The notes beneath the pieces were generated by a model, which made no database searches, was not told the origin of the DNA, and saw only the letters and a program-made list of their open reading frames with translations. From Thermoleptolyngbya sichuanensis A183 (GTDB lineage: Bacteria; Cyanobacteriota; Cyanobacteriia; Elainellales; Elainellaceae), in NCBI RefSeq assembly GCF_013177315.1, contig NZ_CP053661.1, positions 3,596,001 to 3,660,000 on the forward strand: a DNA stretch of 64,000 nucleotides, given 5' to 3'. Shown in pieces: positions 44,095-53,549 of this stretch (positions are counted from its first letter, which is position 1; each line of letters opens with the position of its first letter). The position numbers were made by a program, and so were the translations under genes.

Positions 44095-45501
44095 CTATCT
44101 GCCCGCGCCAAGGGCGATCGCCCCCAATCCCAAACACGACACCAGCGTTGTGAACAGTGCCCGATAGACCCAGCGCACGGATTCTGCACAGTGCTGCTGC
44201 AAAAGCGGCTGGATGCGGTAGAAGGCGATCGCCCCCAGGGCTGTGCCCACCAGCCCGACCAGCGCAGCGGCGATCGCACGAGTTGAGGCTCCCTGAAAGA
44301 CGAGCAGCGGCCCAAACAGCAGCACCCAACTCAGCACAATGTGTCGCACCACCTGCCACTGATGGCGACGGCTCCAGTAGCCGACAGGCGACAGGCCTGC
44401 CACACAAATCACCGCCAGATTCACCGCAAAGGCAAGCGTATAGGGGTAAATCAGTTGCGGCCGGTCAAAGGTCTGCGCCAGAAATAGCCACACCAGCCCC
44501 GCCGCCGCCACACTCAGCACGGCGTAGACATTGTGAATGCGCGTCCAGGCGTTTGAATCGTTCTCCGTGGGCTGCCAGATCATGACGGCTTTTTCGGCGG
44601 GGCTGAGGGGCTGTTGTGCGGTGGGGCGGTAGATCAGCAGGGGATAACACAGCACCAGCGTCAGTGGAGCCAGCAGCCAGGGCCAGCCGCCAACCGACCA
44701 GCAAAAATAGCCCACCAGCGCCGCTCCTAGCAGCGCCCCGTCGTTGAGTGTCGTGTGGCTGCGCCATAGCCAGAGAAATCCGATCAGTGCGCCCAACACA
44801 GCCAGTCGCGCTACCAAGGCGGGCGTATCCATTGCCAGGTGGGTTTGCAACAGCAAAAAGCTGCCCAGCGGAATGAACAGATTGTCGAGTCCCTGCCAGG
44901 CGATCGCCTCGATCAGCATCACCAGTAGCCCCAAGATTGTGGCAATCAGCAGCGATTCGGGTCGCCCCGCCTCGCTAAACAGCAGCAGCGGCACATGCAC
45001 ACTAAAAAACGTTGCCATGAAGAAGCTGAGCGATCCTTCGGTGCTTTTGTAGCCCTCGGTGGCAACGTAGCGCATTTGCCCGTAGCGCGTGCCCACCAGC
45101 GCCGCCGCCGCATCCGCCAGCGCCAAAATTAAAATCGGAATGACATAGAGCAACGGCTGCCCCGGCGTGAGGGCAAACAAGATCACCACCGACAGCGGAA
45201 AATAGACCTCGCCGAGCGATCGCCGCCCTACGCCCCCCAGCACCGACCCCAACCCCTGCGCCAGCGGGCGATAGAGCCGCAAGGTCATCAGCCAGGCGAT
45301 CGCCAGTCCGCCCAGCACCGCCACCTGCCAGACCGACTCAAAGAGCCAAGGAAACGTCAGCGTCACCATCCCCATCGGAATGTGCAGCAGCTTCCGCACC
45401 AGTTCTGGATTGGGCCGCGCCGTCTGCTGCCAGTGCCGCAGCGCCAGCATCAGCCCACCGAGAATGAGTAAAATCAGGGGGATATTGAGCCAGGAGTTCA
45501 T
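44095..45501 (-). CDS. Phytol/dolichol-kinase-like CTP-dependent membrane enzyme
   Basis: 468 residues, about twelve hydrophobic segments. The kinase motif is present: LADAAAALVGTRYGQ followed by YKSTEGSLSFFMATF, and the N-terminal RKLLHIPMG motif. Members use CTP to phosphorylate phytol or dolichol-like alcohols or act as cytidylyltransferases. The C-terminal ~200 residues (from DGALLGAALVGYF) are an extra membrane half, making the protein longer than single-domain phytol kinases (~220-300). Role in phytol salvage for tocopherol is plausible. Start ATG 45501. Confidence 0.85.
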   Translation of the reverse strand: MNSWLNIPLILLILGGLMLALRHWQQTARPNPELVRKLLHIPMGMVTLTFPWLFESVWQVAVLGGLAIAWLMTLRLYRPLAQGLGSVLGGVGRRSLGEVYFPLSVVILFALTPGQPLLYVIPILILALADAAAALVGTRYGQMRYVATEGYKSTEGSLSFFMATFFSVHVPLLLFSEAGRPESLLIATILGLLVMLIEAIAWQGLDNLFIPLGSFLLLQTHLAMDTPALVARLAVLGALIGFLWLWRSHTTLNDGALLGAALVGYFCWSVGGWPWLLAPLTLVLCYPLLIYRPTAQQPLSPAEKAVMIWQPTENDSNAWTRIHNVYAVLSVAAAGLVWLFLAQTFDRPQLIYPYTLAFAVNLAVICVAGLSPVGYWSRRHQWQVVRHIVLSWVLLFGPLLVFQGASTRAIAAALVGLVGTALGAIAFYRIQPLLQQHCAESVRWVYRALFTTLVSCLGLGAIALGAGR

Positions 45502-45569
45502 GCAGAGGAAGGCAGTTTCAGGGACTTGCCTCGATCATCGCATTTCTCTAGGATGACTGGGAAATGGCA

Positions 45570-46748
45570 TCACTGTCCGAGTGGGCTTGCGGCTGCTGGA
45601 CGGCTCTGTCGGCGAGGAATTTGGATAATAAACTCTGTGCCTTCATTCAGCTTGGAGCAGCACAAAAGCTGACCATGATGCTGGTCGGCGACAATCTGGT
45701 AGCTAATTGATAGTCCTAACCCCACGCCCTGGCCAACGGGCTTGGTCGTAAAGAACGGGTTAAACAACCGGGGGCGATCGCCCTCTGCTATCCCGATGCC
45801 ATTGTCAATCACATGGATTGCTACTGAATCGCCCGTTTGACGGGTTTTTAGCGTGATTTTTGGCGCTGGCTTCGGCTCCGCTGCCTGGCGATATCGCTCC
45901 TGCACCGCATCAATGGCGTTGGCCAGCAGGTTCATAAACACTTGATTTAACTTACCCGGATAACATTCGACCAAGGGCAGCGGCTCAAAATCTTTGACAA
46001 TTTCAATTTCGGGCAGGTCGCCACAGGCCTTGAGCCGATGTTGCAGAATCATCAGGGTGCTTTCTAAGCCCTCATGCAGGTCTGCATCTTTAAAGTCTGC
46101 TTCGTCGAGGCGTGAAAAAGTGCGGAGCGATCGCACAATATCGCTAATCCGCTTGGTGCCCATCTGCATAGATTGCAGCACCTTGGCTACATCCTGCTGC
46201 AAAAACTCCAGATCGATCTCCTCCAGCAGCGCCTGAATGCCAGGAGTTGGGATGGGATAAGCGTCCTGATAGGCGGCAATGACCCGCAGAAGTTCCTGGA
46301 CATAGGTCTGGGTGTAGTTCACGTTGCCATGCACAAAACCCACGGGATTGTTAATCTCGTGAGCAATCCCTGCGACCAACGTTCCCAGCGCCGACATCTT
46401 TTCAGCTTCAATCAGCTGAACCTGCGCCTGCTGCAACTGTGAGAGGGTTTGCTCCAGTTCTTCCCCGCGCCGCGCCAAAGAAGACCTCGATGCCTCCAGT
46501 TCTGCAATCACATTCCGCATGAGGTTTTCAGAGCGATCCATATTGGCTTCAAGGATTTGGCGATCGCGCTCTGAGCGTTCCAGTTTCTTGCGAAGAATCC
46601 GGTTCTCCTTCTCTAGCGCCGCCAGCCGTTGCGCTGGAGTCGGTTCGGAACTCTCCTGACATTCAACAGACCGCAGGGGCGTGGCACTGATGCAATTCTG
46701 AGCCGATGCAACAGAGGGAACAGCAACAAGCTTTTGGGCTATATCCAT
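45570..46748 (-). CDS. Sensor histidine kinase (cytosolic)
   Basis: 392 residues. No membrane segment. A coiled coil (about residues 40-118, RLAALEKENRILRKKLERSE) leads to a HisKA-type dimerisation helix with phosphoacceptor His130 in AGIAHEINNPVGFV. The ATPase domain has N-box NAIDAV, G1 VIDNGIGI, and VGQGVGLGLSISYQIV. No receiver domain. It starts exactly at the base after the FIST gene stop on the same strand, so it is a FIST-kinase pair. No response regulator is nearby. Confidence 0.92.
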   Translation of the reverse strand: MDIAQKLVAVPSVASAQNCISATPLRSVECQESSEPTPAQRLAALEKENRILRKKLERSERDRQILEANMDRSENLMRNVIAELEASRSSLARRGEELEQTLSQLQQAQVQLIEAEKMSALGTLVAGIAHEINNPVGFVHGNVNYTQTYVQELLRVIAAYQDAYPIPTPGIQALLEEIDLEFLQQDVAKVLQSMQMGTKRISDIVRSLRTFSRLDEADFKDADLHEGLESTLMILQHRLKACGDLPEIEIVKDFEPLPLVECYPGKLNQVFMNLLANAIDAVQERYRQAAEPKPAPKITLKTRQTGDSVAIHVIDNGIGIAEGDRPRLFNPFFTTKPVGQGVGLGLSISYQIVADQHHGQLLCCSKLNEGTEFIIQIPRRQSRPAAASPLGQ

Positions 46749-47912
46749 CTAAGCGGTTCCTAGCAGCAGGGTAACGAACGTGGAGTGATGCGCCCGGGAT
46801 GTCGTGTTTGGAGTCAGTGGAGCGATCTCGCCGTAGGTATAGAACCCGGCAGTGGCTGGCATCTGTGGCAGCGCTTCTTGAACCAGCTTGTATTCTTGCT
46901 GGGTCCGCAGGCCCAAGAGCGTATGACGTACACAGCAGGAAAACAAAAGCACGGCCTCGATGCGCTGTCCTGGATAGCTGGCCAAAGCCGCCTGCATAGA
47001 AGTGCGTGCGCCTCCGATAATTTCATCCCGGCTGCTTCGGGCAATTTGCACCTGGGCGTTTTGGGGCCAGAGGGGAATAGCCTGAATACTGCCTGTCTCT
47101 GAATCAAAGCCGATGGAAGCTCGAAGATAATAGCCATCTGCGCCCTCTTCCCAAACGGCCAGGGGAAACTCGGTCGAGGGCAACAAATCGTTCATGTAGC
47201 GCTGATAAAACTCTAGCGCTGGCCGATGGTCAATTTCCTGGAGGAGATGCCCATCAGCGCGGGTGATGGTTCCTCTTTCGCCCGTGGGTGTCCAGCCGTG
47301 GGCCACGCCATGACCCAGCTTCAGGTCTCCAAAAAACAGCAGGATGGGAATCGCATCCGTCAACACTTCGGAGCCGTAGAACTGATAGGTTTTTTGAAAC
47401 TGGCTTTGGTCGCCTGCAAAGCCGCCGAAGAGAGGAACCGAGTCGCCCAGCGCTTTTTGCAAATGAGCAACAACCAGGGGACTATCGTAGGTTAGGCTTT
47501 CAGGAAACGTGAGGCAGAGGGACGGAACCGCCTCGGCAGGGAGGTTCAGTCCGCTGCGGGCCTGGGCGATCGCCCGCTGAATGGCCGCTTCGGGATCTTG
47601 CGAGAGGTCGTAACCCACACCTGCACCAATGGCGAGAGTATCCGAGGCGATCGCCATCAGCACCACTGAGTCTTGCTGAAACGCTAGCTCAGACGACAGT
47701 TCACCATCGGTGGTGCAGCCGACGACGACCATCTCTGGAAAAGACGTACTCAGGGTTTCCAGAATCAGGCTGTGGTCAAAATCGAGCGCTGCAAACAGGA
47801 TGCCGACCTGGGGCGATCGCCCCTGAAGCTTTGTCTGACACTGCTCAATCACGTCCTTTGCAGCCGCATACGCGTCCGGATCGTCGCTATGGCCAATGGC
47901 AACCGTTAACAC
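46749..47912 (-). CDS. FIST-domain sensor protein
   Basis: 387 residues from GTG 47912, which has AAAGGAG six bases upstream; a longer frame to 47954 starts at TTG and was rejected. FIST_N and FIST_C domains: LTVAIGHSDDPDAYAAAKDV start, then GCTTDGELS, FAGDQ, and the C-terminal GFYTYGEIAPL. FIST domains are predicted to bind small ligands such as amino acids and to feed signal transduction. The histidine kinase follows immediately, so the protein probably supplies its input. Confidence 0.9.
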   Translation of the reverse strand: MLTVAIGHSDDPDAYAAAKDVIEQCQTKLQGRSPQVGILFAALDFDHSLILETLSTSFPEMVVVGCTTDGELSSELAFQQDSVVLMAIASDTLAIGAGVGYDLSQDPEAAIQRAIAQARSGLNLPAEAVPSLCLTFPESLTYDSPLVVAHLQKALGDSVPLFGGFAGDQSQFQKTYQFYGSEVLTDAIPILLFFGDLKLGHGVAHGWTPTGERGTITRADGHLLQEIDHRPALEFYQRYMNDLLPSTEFPLAVWEEGADGYYLRASIGFDSETGSIQAIPLWPQNAQVQIARSSRDEIIGGARTSMQAALASYPGQRIEAVLLFSCCVRHTLLGLRTQQEYKLVQEALPQMPATAGFYTYGEIAPLTPNTTSRAHHSTFVTLLLGTA

Positions 47913-48266
47913 CGCATTCTCCTTTGAAACTGACCAGCATTGCAGGCCGCACAAACCCTATGCTGCCGGGAATCAGCCGGGAGCGCTATCCCCAGTGATG
48001 CAGCAGTAAGGGCATCAGCCCGTGTAACTATTCAGATTATGAGTTTTGGCAAACGCTGATGACATCGGCAACAGGTCAGCCAGTTGGCGGAACTCCAAAC
48101 AACTTAGGCAATTCCTTAAAAAACGCAGATTTGCATGAGTTTTTAACAGGTTTTTCGCGACAACTGCCTCTTACATGGTTTAGCCTGTGCAAGGAAGATT
48201 CCGTGCCTAACTCGTGCCTAACTCGTGCCTAACTCGTGCCTAACTGTTGCATCAGCGAGGTGAGCT
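47913..48266. repeat. Spacer with four GTGCCTAACTC repeats before the TPR-CHAT gene
   Basis: At 48202-48243 the 11-bp unit GTGCCTAACTC occurs four times in tandem, ending about 20 bp before the ATG of the TPR-CHAT gene. The rest (47955-48200) shows no gene. Divergent promoters for the FIST and CHAT genes must lie here. Confidence 0.7.
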
Positions 48267-51200
48267 ATGAAACAACCCAACCTCACGGCAGCCCTGCTGC
48301 TGACGTGGCTCCTGGGCGGACAGATGCCAGGACTTGCGCTTGTGCCTGCAATTACGGGGCGATCGCCCGAACTGGTCGCCGCTCCCCGCGTGGCCCGCTC
48401 GCCAGCAGAGCCAACGCTGGCAGATGCCGAACGGCTGTATGAGGAGGTGAATCGACTCTATGCCCAGGGGCGCTATGAGGCGGCGCTGGATCGAGCTGAA
48501 CAGGCGCTGCGGGTGTTGGAACGGGCGCTGCCATCGACCAATCCCAATATTCCCCACGGATTTAACCAGGTGGCGATGCTGCTGAGCCTGCTGGAGCGCC
48601 ATGAAGAAGCCGAAAGCTATCACACCATTGCTCGCTTAATGACTCGCGGGGGCAAGGGCACGCCGATTGCGCCCGCTGCGATCGCCCAATTGACCCAGAC
48701 TTTTCCCCAAAGCGTGGTTGGGCAACTCGATGCCCGCAGCTTGCAGGCAAATCGTCACGGCTATCTGGAAGTGTTTGAGCCTGTGCTGTCCAGCGTGCCG
48801 CTCTCCCAATTGCCCCGGATGCCGCTGACGGGGGGCTATTTCAACCTCCACCAGTTTGATAGCGTGGCGGGACAGACGGTGAACCTGGCGGTCACGAGTG
48901 AGGATCTCGATGACTTAATCATTTTTGTGTTTAGCCGCCAGCAGGGGTTTATCGCCGCCGCCAGCGGTCGAGCAACTCAGATAGCGCTATCGCTCGAAGA
49001 CGCGGGCCCTTATCAGGTGATGGTGGGGTCTCGGACGGCGGGCCGCACGGGGCGCTATCGCCTGTGGTGGGGCAACGCCAGCGGCCGCGCAGCTACAAGC
49101 GCCCTCACCTATCGGGGAGAACACAATCGAGTTCCCAGGGGCGAAGAATATTCATTAGATAGCCTCTATACCCTGGCAGCCCCAAGGCTAGAGGAGCAGA
49201 TTGCGCGGTTGCGGGCTGAGAAGGGCGATCGCCACCCTGAGGTGGCCGAACCTCTCATCTCCCTGGCTACAAGTTATACCCTCCTGGGCCGCTGGGCCGA
49301 CGCGGGCAGTGCCTATGCAGAAGTCCTAGAGATTCTGCGGGCCCAGCCTCACCCCAATCCCCAGCACCTAGCCCAAGCGCTCGACGGCATGGCTTCGATG
49401 GCTTACCAGCAGGGGGATTTGGAACGAGCCGCAGCCCTCTATCAAGAGGCGCTTTCCTTGGAACGGGCCAGGCTGGGGCGGACTGCACTGCTGAATGGGG
49501 AGGAAGGCTTTGTAGCGCAGCGGGCGATCGCCGCGAGCTTACTGTCTCTGATTCAGGTCTACCAGGCTCAACAGCGATACGACGAAGCAGAACCGCTGCT
49601 CATCGAGATGATTGACCTCGCCAGACGCTTCAGCCAACCGTCAGAACGGGCCATTTTCCTAGAGGCAGCGTCCACCCTCTATCGCACCCAGGGCCGCAAT
49701 GCCGAGGCAGACGCTTTGGCTTTAGAAGCCTTTGAAGGCCAGCCGGCCGCGCCCAAAGAGCGTTCTCCCCGCGATCCAAACCAGCTCAATGGTCGAGCGC
49801 TGACATACCATAGCCAAGGGCGCTACGACGAGGCCGAGCGCCTCTACCGTCAGGCCCTGGCCGCATCGGAGGCTTGGTATAGCCGCGATTTGCAAGCCTT
49901 CCGAGCGCCCATTTTTTACAACCTTGCGGGTCTATACCAGGCCCAGGGAAAAATCCCGGCTGCGCTGGAGGTTTTGCAAGCGGGCATCGCCCTAGAGCAG
50001 CAAGAGTTTGATCGCCGCCTGGCCACGCTGAACGAAGTTGGACGACAGCGCTATGCAGCCTCGGTAGCCAACACACTGAACCACGCAATTTCGCTGCATT
50101 TAAACACTGCGCCAGACGATCTGGATGCGGCTCAACTGGCGGCGACGATGCTGCTACGTCGCAAGGGGCGGGTGCTGGAGGCAGGCATCACCACCCTAGC
50201 GCTGCTGGAGCAGGCCCCCAACCCAGAAGATGAGCGGCTGCTGGCCGAGCTGGATCGGCGGCGGCGACAGGTCGCAGAAATCACCTTTGCAGAACAGGGG
50301 TCTTCCCTGCAAGCGCAAGCCCAACTGAGGACGCTGCGGAGCCAAATCGATGAGATCGAAGCGGTGCTAGCCCGTCGCAGCGCGGCCCTGGCTGGGGATG
50401 CGCCGCTGGTGAACCTGGCAGACATTCAGGCCCGCCTGCCGACCGATGGCGCGTTGGTGGAGTATGTGCGCTACCGACCCTTTGACCCCCGCAATCCCCT
50501 GGGGCAAAAGCCAGCTAGCAACCTAAGTGACTGGAGCGACAGAGGGTTTGGTGACCCCCGCTATGCGGCCTACGTGCTGCTGCCGTCTGGGGAGGTGCGC
50601 TGGGCCGACTTGGGGGATGCAGCCGCCATTGAGGGGCAAATTCAGAGATTTCTGGAGTTTTTGCGCTGTGGCGAACGGCGGGCCACGCCCTGCTACGAGC
50701 CTGAACAGTTGCAGCCCGTTGCCCAGGCGCTTTACCAGATGGTGTTTGCGCCCGTTCAGCCCCACTTGGGCAACGCCGGCTATGTGCTGCTCTCTCCCGA
50801 CGGACATCTGAATCTGGTGCCCTTTGCGGCGCTGGCGGACGGGCAAAATCGCTACTTGATTGAAACCTACACCCTGACCTACCTCACCAGCGGGCGCGAC
50901 CTGCTGCGGCAAAAGCATACGGCTCCCCCACAGCAGCCCCCGGTGGTGTTGGCGAATCCAGACTTCGACACAGCCGATGCCCAGGGCGTGATTCAGGTGG
51001 CCTCTGCCAGTCGTGGAGGAGCGCGATCGCCCGATATGGGCAGCCTGCGGTTTGGGCCGCTGGCGGGTAGCGCCCTGGAAGTGGCAGCGATTCGTCCCTG
51101 GCTGGGGCAAAAGGCGGTGGTGCTGACCGAAGCTAGAGCCACAGAAAACGCCCTCAAGCAGGTGCAGGGGCCGAGCGTTTTGCACCTGGCCACTCACGGC

Positions 51201-51704
51201 TTCTTTTTGCCGGATGTCCCCATTTCCCCACCAGAAGCAGGGGTTGGAGCCTTTCCCCAGAGCGCCAATCGGGTCGAAAATCCGCTGCTGCGGTCGGGGC
51301 TGGCGCTGGCGGGCTTTAACCAGCGGGAGAGCGATGGCGAAGATGGCGTACTCACAGCCCTGGAGGTGGCCAGTCTGAACCTGCGAGGGACGCGCCTGGT
51401 AGTGCTGAGTGCCTGCGAAACCGGATTGGGGGATGTGGCTGATGGCGAAGGGGTTTACGGGTTGCGCCGAGCGTTTGTGCTGGCGGGGGCCGAAAGCCTG
51501 CTGATGAGCCTGTGGCAGGTGAGCGATCGCCGCACGGCTGACCTCATGCAGCAATACTATGAACGCCTGGCGCAAGGAACCGGGCGCAGCGAGGCCCTGC
51601 GTCAGGTGCAGCTCGCGGCGCTGCAAAACCCAGCCCATCGCCATCCCTACTTTTGGGCCGCCTTTTTCCTCTCAGGACAGTGGACCCCGATGGAGTCGCT
51701 CTGA
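48267..51704 (+). CDS. TPR-repeat protein with C-terminal CHAT (caspase-like) domain
   Basis: 1145 residues. Signal-like N-terminus (LTAALLLTWLLGGQMPGLALV) may export it. A tetratricopeptide stretch runs at 53-100 and a further TPR array about 330-610 (ALTYHSQGRYDEAERLYRQAL and similar). Between them is a ~150-residue beta domain (VNLAVTSEDLDDLIIFVFSR). The CHAT domain occupies about 780-1143, with the dyad His977 (LHLATHGFFLP) and Cys1050 (LVVLSACETGLGD). CHAT proteases are separase/caspase relatives; cyanobacterial HetF is of this type. Alternative start downstream would lose the signal. Likely functionally linked to the CHAT-CHASE2 cluster 486 bp downstream. Confidence 0.9.
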   Translation: MKQPNLTAALLLTWLLGGQMPGLALVPAITGRSPELVAAPRVARSPAEPTLADAERLYEEVNRLYAQGRYEAALDRAEQALRVLERALPSTNPNIPHGFNQVAMLLSLLERHEEAESYHTIARLMTRGGKGTPIAPAAIAQLTQTFPQSVVGQLDARSLQANRHGYLEVFEPVLSSVPLSQLPRMPLTGGYFNLHQFDSVAGQTVNLAVTSEDLDDLIIFVFSRQQGFIAAASGRATQIALSLEDAGPYQVMVGSRTAGRTGRYRLWWGNASGRAATSALTYRGEHNRVPRGEEYSLDSLYTLAAPRLEEQIARLRAEKGDRHPEVAEPLISLATSYTLLGRWADAGSAYAEVLEILRAQPHPNPQHLAQALDGMASMAYQQGDLERAAALYQEALSLERARLGRTALLNGEEGFVAQRAIAASLLSLIQVYQAQQRYDEAEPLLIEMIDLARRFSQPSERAIFLEAASTLYRTQGRNAEADALALEAFEGQPAAPKERSPRDPNQLNGRALTYHSQGRYDEAERLYRQALAASEAWYSRDLQAFRAPIFYNLAGLYQAQGKIPAALEVLQAGIALEQQEFDRRLATLNEVGRQRYAASVANTLNHAISLHLNTAPDDLDAAQLAATMLLRRKGRVLEAGITTLALLEQAPNPEDERLLAELDRRRRQVAEITFAEQGSSLQAQAQLRTLRSQIDEIEAVLARRSAALAGDAPLVNLADIQARLPTDGALVEYVRYRPFDPRNPLGQKPASNLSDWSDRGFGDPRYAAYVLLPSGEVRWADLGDAAAIEGQIQRFLEFLRCGERRATPCYEPEQLQPVAQALYQMVFAPVQPHLGNAGYVLLSPDGHLNLVPFAALADGQNRYLIETYTLTYLTSGRDLLRQKHTAPPQQPPVVLANPDFDTADAQGVIQVASASRGGARSPDMGSLRFGPLAGSALEVAAIRPWLGQKAVVLTEARATENALKQVQGPSVLHLATHGFFLPDVPISPPEAGVGAFPQSANRVENPLLRSGLALAGFNQRESDGEDGVLTALEVASLNLRGTRLVVLSACETGLGDVADGEGVYGLRRAFVLAGAESLLMSLWQVSDRRTADLMQQYYERLAQGTGRSEALRQVQLAALQNPAHRHPYFWAAFFLSGQWTPMESL

Positions 51705-52190
51705 ACATTGAATAGGTGTTGAGTCCAGGGAACTACTGTTCCAAAGATTCGGGCTGATCTCCCCCTTAGGTCTCTACTGTGTACACACATCTTGATGGTT
51801 TGCGTCATGCGCTGCAAGACCCCCCTAAATCCCCCTTGGTAAGGGGGACTTTCGGAGTGGCTCGGTTCCCCCCTTATTTTGCAAGACCCCCCTAAATCCC
51901 CCTTGGTAAGGGGGACTTTCGGAGTGGCTCGGTTCCCCCCTTATTTAAGGAGGGTTAGGGGGGATCACAGCATCGCTACTCAGGCATAGAAGACTTGTAT
52001 GTACACCGCAGCCTAGCCCCCTTTGAGGAGGAAGTTAGGGCGAAAGTCCACTGTTTTAGTTTTCAAGCAGACGGATGGGATCTGAGGGGCTGGATTTCTG
52101 AGAACAAAGCCCACGCGCAGGGTCACGCTATGGTTTAGGCGGGGTCGCCTCTTTGATTGAAATGCTGCTGTTGATTCGGTCATAGGATTC
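51705..52190. repeat. Spacer with 67-bp tandem repeat and CCCCCTAAATCCCCCTT palindromes
   Basis: A 67-bp unit occurs twice in tandem (51813-51879 and 51880-51946), each with TGCAAGACCCCCCTAAATCC then CCCTTGGTAAGGGGGACTTT. The repeat block ends TTAGGGGGGATCAC. No gene and no clear terminator; the promoter of the sigma-like gene should be in the last 150 bases. Same repeat type as at 12942-13013 and 28252-28353. Confidence 0.75.
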
Positions 52191-53549
52191 ATGGATAACG
52201 TTTTTCGCTATTGGCAACTGGTGCGATTGACTAGCACCGGCCAGTCCCAACCGATAGAACTGCCTACCGTGAAGACCTGGCTAGAGGACACCTATGCTGA
52301 TGCATTGCTCGATTTGGAGGGGGCAGACCGCAGGCTGCAACAGGCGTTGTGGGGCGTATGGCAGGGGCAAGACAGCGGTCACGACCTGGCCCAGATGAGC
52401 CTGCGCTGCTGGATTTCCCACCAGATTCGCAATACCTGCGTCAGTTTGGCCCAGCGCTATGGCGATCGCCACGGGCTAGAAGCAGCCGATCTGTTTCCGC
52501 TGGTGCTGGATGACAATGGCCACGCCAAACCCACCTATCGCCCCCTCAGCCTGGAGATTCTCACCAGCTTTGACCCCGCCAAAGCCAGCCTGGGCACTTG
52601 GTGCAACTTGCTAACCAAGAGCCACCCAGCCCTAACGCGCCTGCTGCTGGAAAAGGGCATCTACCTGGCTAGCGACTGGGCCATTCTGAATGACAGCGAG
52701 AGGGAGCGGGTGCGGCGAATTTTGAGGGAGTATCACCTCTGGAGCGACTTTGAAATTGACCAGGCCGTAGAACTTCTGGCTCGCTATCAGGCGGTGTATC
52801 AGCGCGATCGCCTCCGCCAGCGACAGGCTGGACAAACCGGGCGCTGCCCCGAACCGACCCCCGCCCAACTCCAGGAAATGATGCCGTCCCTTAGCCCCAA
52901 AGCGGTCAAGGCCCAGCTCAAACACCTGGCCAGCCAACTGCGCCAGTACCGCATCCACGCCCGCAGCGGCAACCCCCAAATCTACCAGCCCCAGGACGAC
53001 GGCGAGCTAGAGCGCCTGGGCGGATCTCAGACCCGTTTTGAGGCCGAAGACGACTCCAACACATTTCTCCGCCGCTATCGTCAGGCCCTCGACCAGTTGC
53101 TTGGGCAGACCATTGCGGAGGCGATCGCCGCCAACGTGTCTCGGTTGAGCCGCCGCACCCCGCCCCAGGATGGGCCCTATGTCCAGGGGCTACACCTGCG
53201 CCTCTGCGAGGGAGTTTCCATGACCCAAATTGCGCCCCGCATCGGGCTGACCTCTCAAGTGCAGGTCACACGCCTGCTGAATCTAAAGCGGCTGCGGGCG
53301 GACGTGCGCCATATCCTGATTCCCCAACTCACCGCAGCGGTGCGGCAGGAAGCAGCAGAGTTGGTATCTGCCGATCGCCTCCGAACCCTCGATGCCACCC
53401 TAGAAACCCTCCTGTCTGAGCAGGTAGACACCCTGATGGCAGATGCGGCCGCCGAGGCCCAGTCCCCCAAACCCCGCAAGGTCAAGAGTCGATTTGCCGC
53501 TCGCCTCTGCGCCAAAATCCACACCTTTCTGACAGGTCAAACCCCATGA
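52191..53549 (+). CDS. Divergent sigma-70-like protein
   Basis: 452 residues. The C-terminal half holds a region-4-type helix-turn-helix: SMTQIAPRIGLTSQVQVTRL then LNLKRLRADVRHILI, and a preceding helical bundle could stand for regions 2-3, though I cannot see the usual region 2.3-2.4 aromatic pattern. This gene type occurs before DUF1822 genes in cyanobacteria. It may be a transcription factor or an inactive relative. The last codon overlaps the DUF1822 start (ATGA, 53546-53549), so the two are translationally coupled. No membrane segment. Confidence 0.65.
   Translation: MDNVFRYWQLVRLTSTGQSQPIELPTVKTWLEDTYADALLDLEGADRRLQQALWGVWQGQDSGHDLAQMSLRCWISHQIRNTCVSLAQRYGDRHGLEAADLFPLVLDDNGHAKPTYRPLSLEILTSFDPAKASLGTWCNLLTKSHPALTRLLLEKGIYLASDWAILNDSERERVRRILREYHLWSDFEIDQAVELLARYQAVYQRDRLRQRQAGQTGRCPEPTPAQLQEMMPSLSPKAVKAQLKHLASQLRQYRIHARSGNPQIYQPQDDGELERLGGSQTRFEAEDDSNTFLRRYRQALDQLLGQTIAEAIAANVSRLSRRTPPQDGPYVQGLHLRLCEGVSMTQIAPRIGLTSQVQVTRLLNLKRLRADVRHILIPQLTAAVRQEAAELVSADRLRTLDATLETLLSEQVDTLMADAAAEAQSPKPRKVKSRFAARLCAKIHTFLTGQTP

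Noticed and set aside
50523-51644. Open frame of about 373 codons opposite the CHAT domain
   Set aside because: Shadow of the CHAT coding strand in GC-rich DNA; no domain is seen.
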